A stretch of DNA of 8,906 bases, from contig JBALXS010000165.1 in the NCBI GenBank assembly GCA_036960485.1, positions 1-8,906 on the forward strand. The letters are read 5' to 3'. This document shows positions 6,713 to 8,906 of this stretch, in pieces. The notes below the pieces were generated by a model that did no database searches, was not told the origin of the DNA, and saw nothing but the letters and a program-made list of their open reading frames with translations. Position 1 is the first letter of the stretch; every line of letters starts with the position of its first letter. This stretch comes from Rs1 sp036960485 (GTDB lineage Bacteria; Pseudomonadota; Gammaproteobacteria; Pseudomonadales; Balneatricaceae). The translations under genes and the position numbers were made by a program.

Positions 6713-6737
6713 CTATCGCTCAGTATTTCTGAGATAG
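6713..6737 (+). other. Imperfect hairpin just upstream of the MCP ribosome-binding site
   Basis: CTATC plus TCAG (6713-6717, 6720-6723) can pair with CTGAGATAG (6729-6737), leaving GC (6718-6719) bulged and a TATTT loop. It ends 18 nt before the AAGAGG ribosome-binding site. It could affect translation or stability of the MCP mRNA if the transcript starts upstream; this is inference. Confidence 0.35.
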
Positions 6738-6769
6738 CAGCAAAGTTTATTTTTTAAGAGGTAATTAAC

Positions 6770-8906
6770 ATGTTAAAAAAATTAAGCTTTAAGGCAAAAA
6801 TACTCTTAGGGTATGGCCTTATTCTCGCGCTTATGTTGCTTATTACAATGGTGGTTTTTTTAAGTGTAAAATCACTGACTTCCAATTTTGGGTCAGTTGA
6901 CCACACTCATAAAGTACTTGCCAAAGCTTCTAGCATAGAAGCCGCCGCTGTCGATATGGAAACCGGAATGCGCGGCTATTTACTGGCGGGTAAAGAGGAT
7001 TTCCTAACTCCTTACAATAATGGTAAAGAAGCTTTTGAAAGTTTAATAGGATCTCTTTCTACCACGGTTGCCGATAATCCATCGCAAGTTGAATTGTTAA
7101 CTGAAATATCAACTACCATTGATGCTTGGCAAACTGATGTTACCGAACCTGTGATCGCTTTAAGGGCGCTTATTGGCCACGCTAAAACCATGAATGATAT
7201 GTCAGATGTGGTCAAGCAAGCTAAGGGAAAACAGTATTTTGATAAATTTAGAGGACAGCTTAAAACGTTTATAGAGCGTGAAGAAATCTTAATGCAAAAA
7301 CGTAAAGCGCAAGCTAAAAAGAGTACTGACATTGAAGAGCTAAGAAAGCTAACAAACTGGGTTGAACATACCTACCAAGTGATCGCTACCGCTCAGGGAA
7401 TCGTTGCTGCCGCAGTGGATATGGAAACCGGAATGAGAGGTTTTTTACTGGCGGGGAAGGATGAATTTTTAGATCCTTATAATAACGGTAAAAGTGCATT
7501 TAATAAGTTGATTACTGAGTTGATGAAAACTGTATCAGACAACCCAGCTCAAGTGACGCTATTGAAACAAAGTAAAGAAACAATAGAGCAGTGGATAACA
7601 GTCGTTGTTGAAGAGCAAATAACGCTACGGCGCATGATTGGTGATTCTAAAACCATGGATGATATGGCGGATATGGTTGGCGAAGCAAAAGGTAAAGTTT
7701 ATTTCGACAAGTTTCGCGGCCAAATAAAAACATTTAAAGAGCGCGAGAGCAATTTAATGGTGATGCGCAATGACGCATTGGTAAAAACCGAATCGACAGT
7801 AATTAATACCAGCATTTTTGGTACTTTATTTGCGCTGCTTGTGGGTATTGGATTTGCTTTATACTTAACTCGACACATTATGGCGCTATTGGGTGGAGAG
7901 CCGCAGTATATAGCAAGTATCGCTAAAAGCGTGGCGACTGGAGATTTATCGATGGAGCTAACCAATGAGAGTGTAGGCCAAGAAAGCGGCATATTTTTAG
8001 AAATGAAAAACATGGTTAGCTACTTACAAGAAAAAGCCAACCTAGCGCAAAAAATAGCGCAAGGAGAGTTAAACCATACTGTGACATTAGCGTCAGATAA
8101 AGACATCTTGGGAACAGCCTTGCAAGAAATGACAGACAATCTTAACGATGTACTCGGCCAAACTCAAACTGCCAGCGAAGAGATATCTCAAGGTAGTGGT
8201 AGCGTATCAGAAGGCAGTGTCTCTCTTTCTGAAGGGGCTTCTACCCAGGCTGAAAACCTAGTGAGTATCTCATCGTCATTGACCGAGTTATCTTATCAGA
8301 TCACCGATAATGCTAAGAATGCTGATCAAGCGAATGATCTTGTATCTCAAGCTCAGAATGAGTCAAAAACGGGCAGTGAGAAAATGAGCCGGATGGTCAC
8401 TGCTATGGAAGAGGTTGCTGACTCAAGTCTGAAAATTTCGCAATTCATCACAACTATCGATGAAATTGCCGCACAGACAAACTTATTGGCGCTAAATGCA
8501 GCGATAGAAGCAGCAAGAGCTGGCGAACAAGGCAGGGGTTTTGCAGTCGTGGCAGATGAAGTTAGAAACTTAGCAGCTAGAAGTACCACTGCCGCAGAAG
8601 AAACTTCAAAGTTGATTGTACAATCGGTTGATAAAACTAAGTACGGTAGCGCTATTGCGGCTGAAACTGCGCAGAGTTTACAGCTTATCTTCGAGCACAT
8701 CAGTAAAACCTCCACACTGGTAAATCAAATAGCAACGGCTAGTAATGAGCAAGCGGTCGGTGCAGAGGAAATCAATAAAGGGATTAGTGGGATAGACGCT
8801 ATTACGCAAAGCAATAGTGAAGCGGCTAATACCAGCGCCGCTGCCGCTGAACAGCTATCAATGCAAGCTGTACAATTGAACAAAATGCTCTCTCGATTCA
8901 AGCTAA
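6770..8906 (+). CDS. Methyl-accepting chemotaxis protein with two tandem CHASE3 domains (C-terminal end at window edge)
   Basis: An inner-membrane chemoreceptor that would signal through CheW/CheA to the flagellar motor or a related pathway. 712 codons are visible. Order: short cytoplasmic start, membrane helix about 11-33, periplasmic region about 34-342, second membrane helix about 345-366, a HAMP region about 367-440 that looks double (GGEPQYIASIAKSVATGDLS, then AQKIAQGEL), and a long signalling coiled coil. The periplasmic part holds two CHASE3 repeats, each with VDMETGMRG and YFDKFRGQ. The hairpin tip (about 563-601), IDEIAAQTNLLALNAAIEAA then RAGEQGRGFAVVADEVRNLA, is diagnostic of MCPs. 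It ends LSRFKL, as many MCPs do, so only a few residues are probably missing; no CheR-docking pentapeptide is seen. The ATG is well placed: AAGAGG (6756-6761) with an 8-nt spacer. The ligand is unknown, and the hut terminator upstream argues against an operon with hut. Confidence 0.95.
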   Translation, partial: MLKKLSFKAKILLGYGLILALMLLITMVVFLSVKSLTSNFGSVDHTHKVLAKASSIEAAAVDMETGMRGYLLAGKEDFLTPYNNGKEAFESLIGSLSTTVADNPSQVELLTEISTTIDAWQTDVTEPVIALRALIGHAKTMNDMSDVVKQAKGKQYFDKFRGQLKTFIEREEILMQKRKAQAKKSTDIEELRKLTNWVEHTYQVIATAQGIVAAAVDMETGMRGFLLAGKDEFLDPYNNGKSAFNKLITELMKTVSDNPAQVTLLKQSKETIEQWITVVVEEQITLRRMIGDSKTMDDMADMVGEAKGKVYFDKFRGQIKTFKERESNLMVMRNDALVKTESTVINTSIFGTLFALLVGIGFALYLTRHIMALLGGEPQYIASIAKSVATGDLSMELTNESVGQESGIFLEMKNMVSYLQEKANLAQKIAQGELNHTVTLASDKDILGTALQEMTDNLNDVLGQTQTASEEISQGSGSVSEGSVSLSEGASTQAENLVSISSSLTELSYQITDNAKNADQANDLVSQAQNESKTGSEKMSRMVTAMEEVADSSLKISQFITTIDEIAAQTNLLALNAAIEAARAGEQGRGFAVVADEVRNLAARSTTAAEETSKLIVQSVDKTKYGSAIAAETAQSLQLIFEHISKTSTLVNQIATASNEQAVGAEEINKGISGIDAITQSNSEAANTSAAAAEQLSMQAVQLNKMLSRFKL
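6935..7768 (+). repeat. Internal duplication of the CHASE3 sensor domain in the MCP gene
   Basis: Codons 56-178 (6935-7303) and 211-333 (7400-7768) encode two copies of the same domain, offset by exactly 465 nt (155 residues). Over residues 63-163 against 218-318 I count about 64 of 101 identical by hand, without gaps. The 18-nt string GATATGGAAACCGGAATG is identical at 6953-6970 and 7418-7435. The helix between the copies (about 179-210) and the one after the second copy diverge. This points to a tandem duplication within the gene rather than two unrelated CHASE3 domains. Confidence 0.85.

Larger units (their letters stand above)
5894..6769. other. Long AT-rich non-coding region between hutD and the MCP gene
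   Basis: About 875 bp with no open reading frame I can support on either strand: the best candidates are under 30 codons and lack ribosome-binding sites. It contains several short inverted repeats: GGCTA/TAGCC (5900-5914), TGGTTT/AAACCA (5939-5957), TATATAT/ATATATA (6067-6085), AGGATC/GATCCT (6117-6148), and two better hairpins near the MCP gene listed separately. I recognise no tRNA, known riboswitch, insertion sequence or clear promoter. It may hold the MCP promoter, a long leader, a small RNA, or the remains of a lost gene. Confidence 0.6.

Noticed and set aside
6500..6769. Sigma28 (flagellar) promoter for the MCP gene
   Set aside because: I looked for TAAAGTTT with GCCGATAA about 11 bp away and found no acceptable pair.
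7012..8715. Minus-strand ORFs of 104-120 codons inside the MCP gene
   Set aside because: Antisense shadows of a gene whose domains are all recognisable; the first two fall on the two CHASE3 copies and resemble each other only because the sense strand is duplicated.
8890..8906. MCP truncation as a pseudogene
   Set aside because: The frame is open to the last base and the end LSRFKL looks like a normal MCP C-terminus cut by the window edge.

Overview
This window is a histidine-utilisation (hut) locus followed, after a long non-coding gap, by a chemoreceptor gene. The base composition is AT-rich by eye. The HutH, HutC and HutF proteins look proteobacterial, and the hut set includes HutF and HutD. 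Together with a methyl-accepting chemotaxis protein (MCP), this suggests a motile gammaproteobacterium, most likely a marine Alteromonadales-type organism (Pseudoalteromonas/Colwellia-like). That placement is inference; no marker gene in the window fixes it.

Layout: (1) 1-953, minus: hutI (imidazolonepropionase), cut by the left edge at its metal-binding Asp. (2) 1047-2579, minus: hutH (histidine ammonia-lyase), complete. (3) 2580-2943: a non-coding stretch with the probable hutH promoter/operator and a 26-nt palindrome that may end the hutC transcript. (4) 2944-3699, minus: hutC, the GntR/UTRA repressor. (5) 3700-3876: divergent control region with TTGTAT elements about 20 bp apart, one of them completed to the palindrome TTGTATATACAA. 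(6) 3877-5247, plus: hutF (formimidoylglutamate deiminase). (7) 5264-5851, plus: hutD (bicupin), followed by a good intrinsic terminator at 5866-5893. (8) 5894-6769: about 875 bp with no credible gene but several inverted repeats. (9) 6770-8906, plus: an MCP with two tandem CHASE3 sensor domains, cut by the right edge at or very near its C-terminus.

How it works together: HutH deaminates histidine to urocanate. HutU, not seen here, makes imidazolonepropionate, and HutI opens that to formiminoglutamate. HutF deiminates formiminoglutamate to N-formylglutamate, which HutG (also not seen) would split to glutamate and formate. HutF therefore points to the five-step route. HutC probably represses both arms, hutH-hutI leftward and hutF-hutD rightward. 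The 9-mer CTTGTATAG is present at both promoters, in the direction of transcription each time. Urocanate is the expected inducer from known HutC proteins.

I did not find an obviously new multi-gene system. The points most worth a second look are the phased operator array, the internal duplication of the chemoreceptor sensor domain, the gene order without hutU next to hutH, and the long structured region upstream of the MCP.
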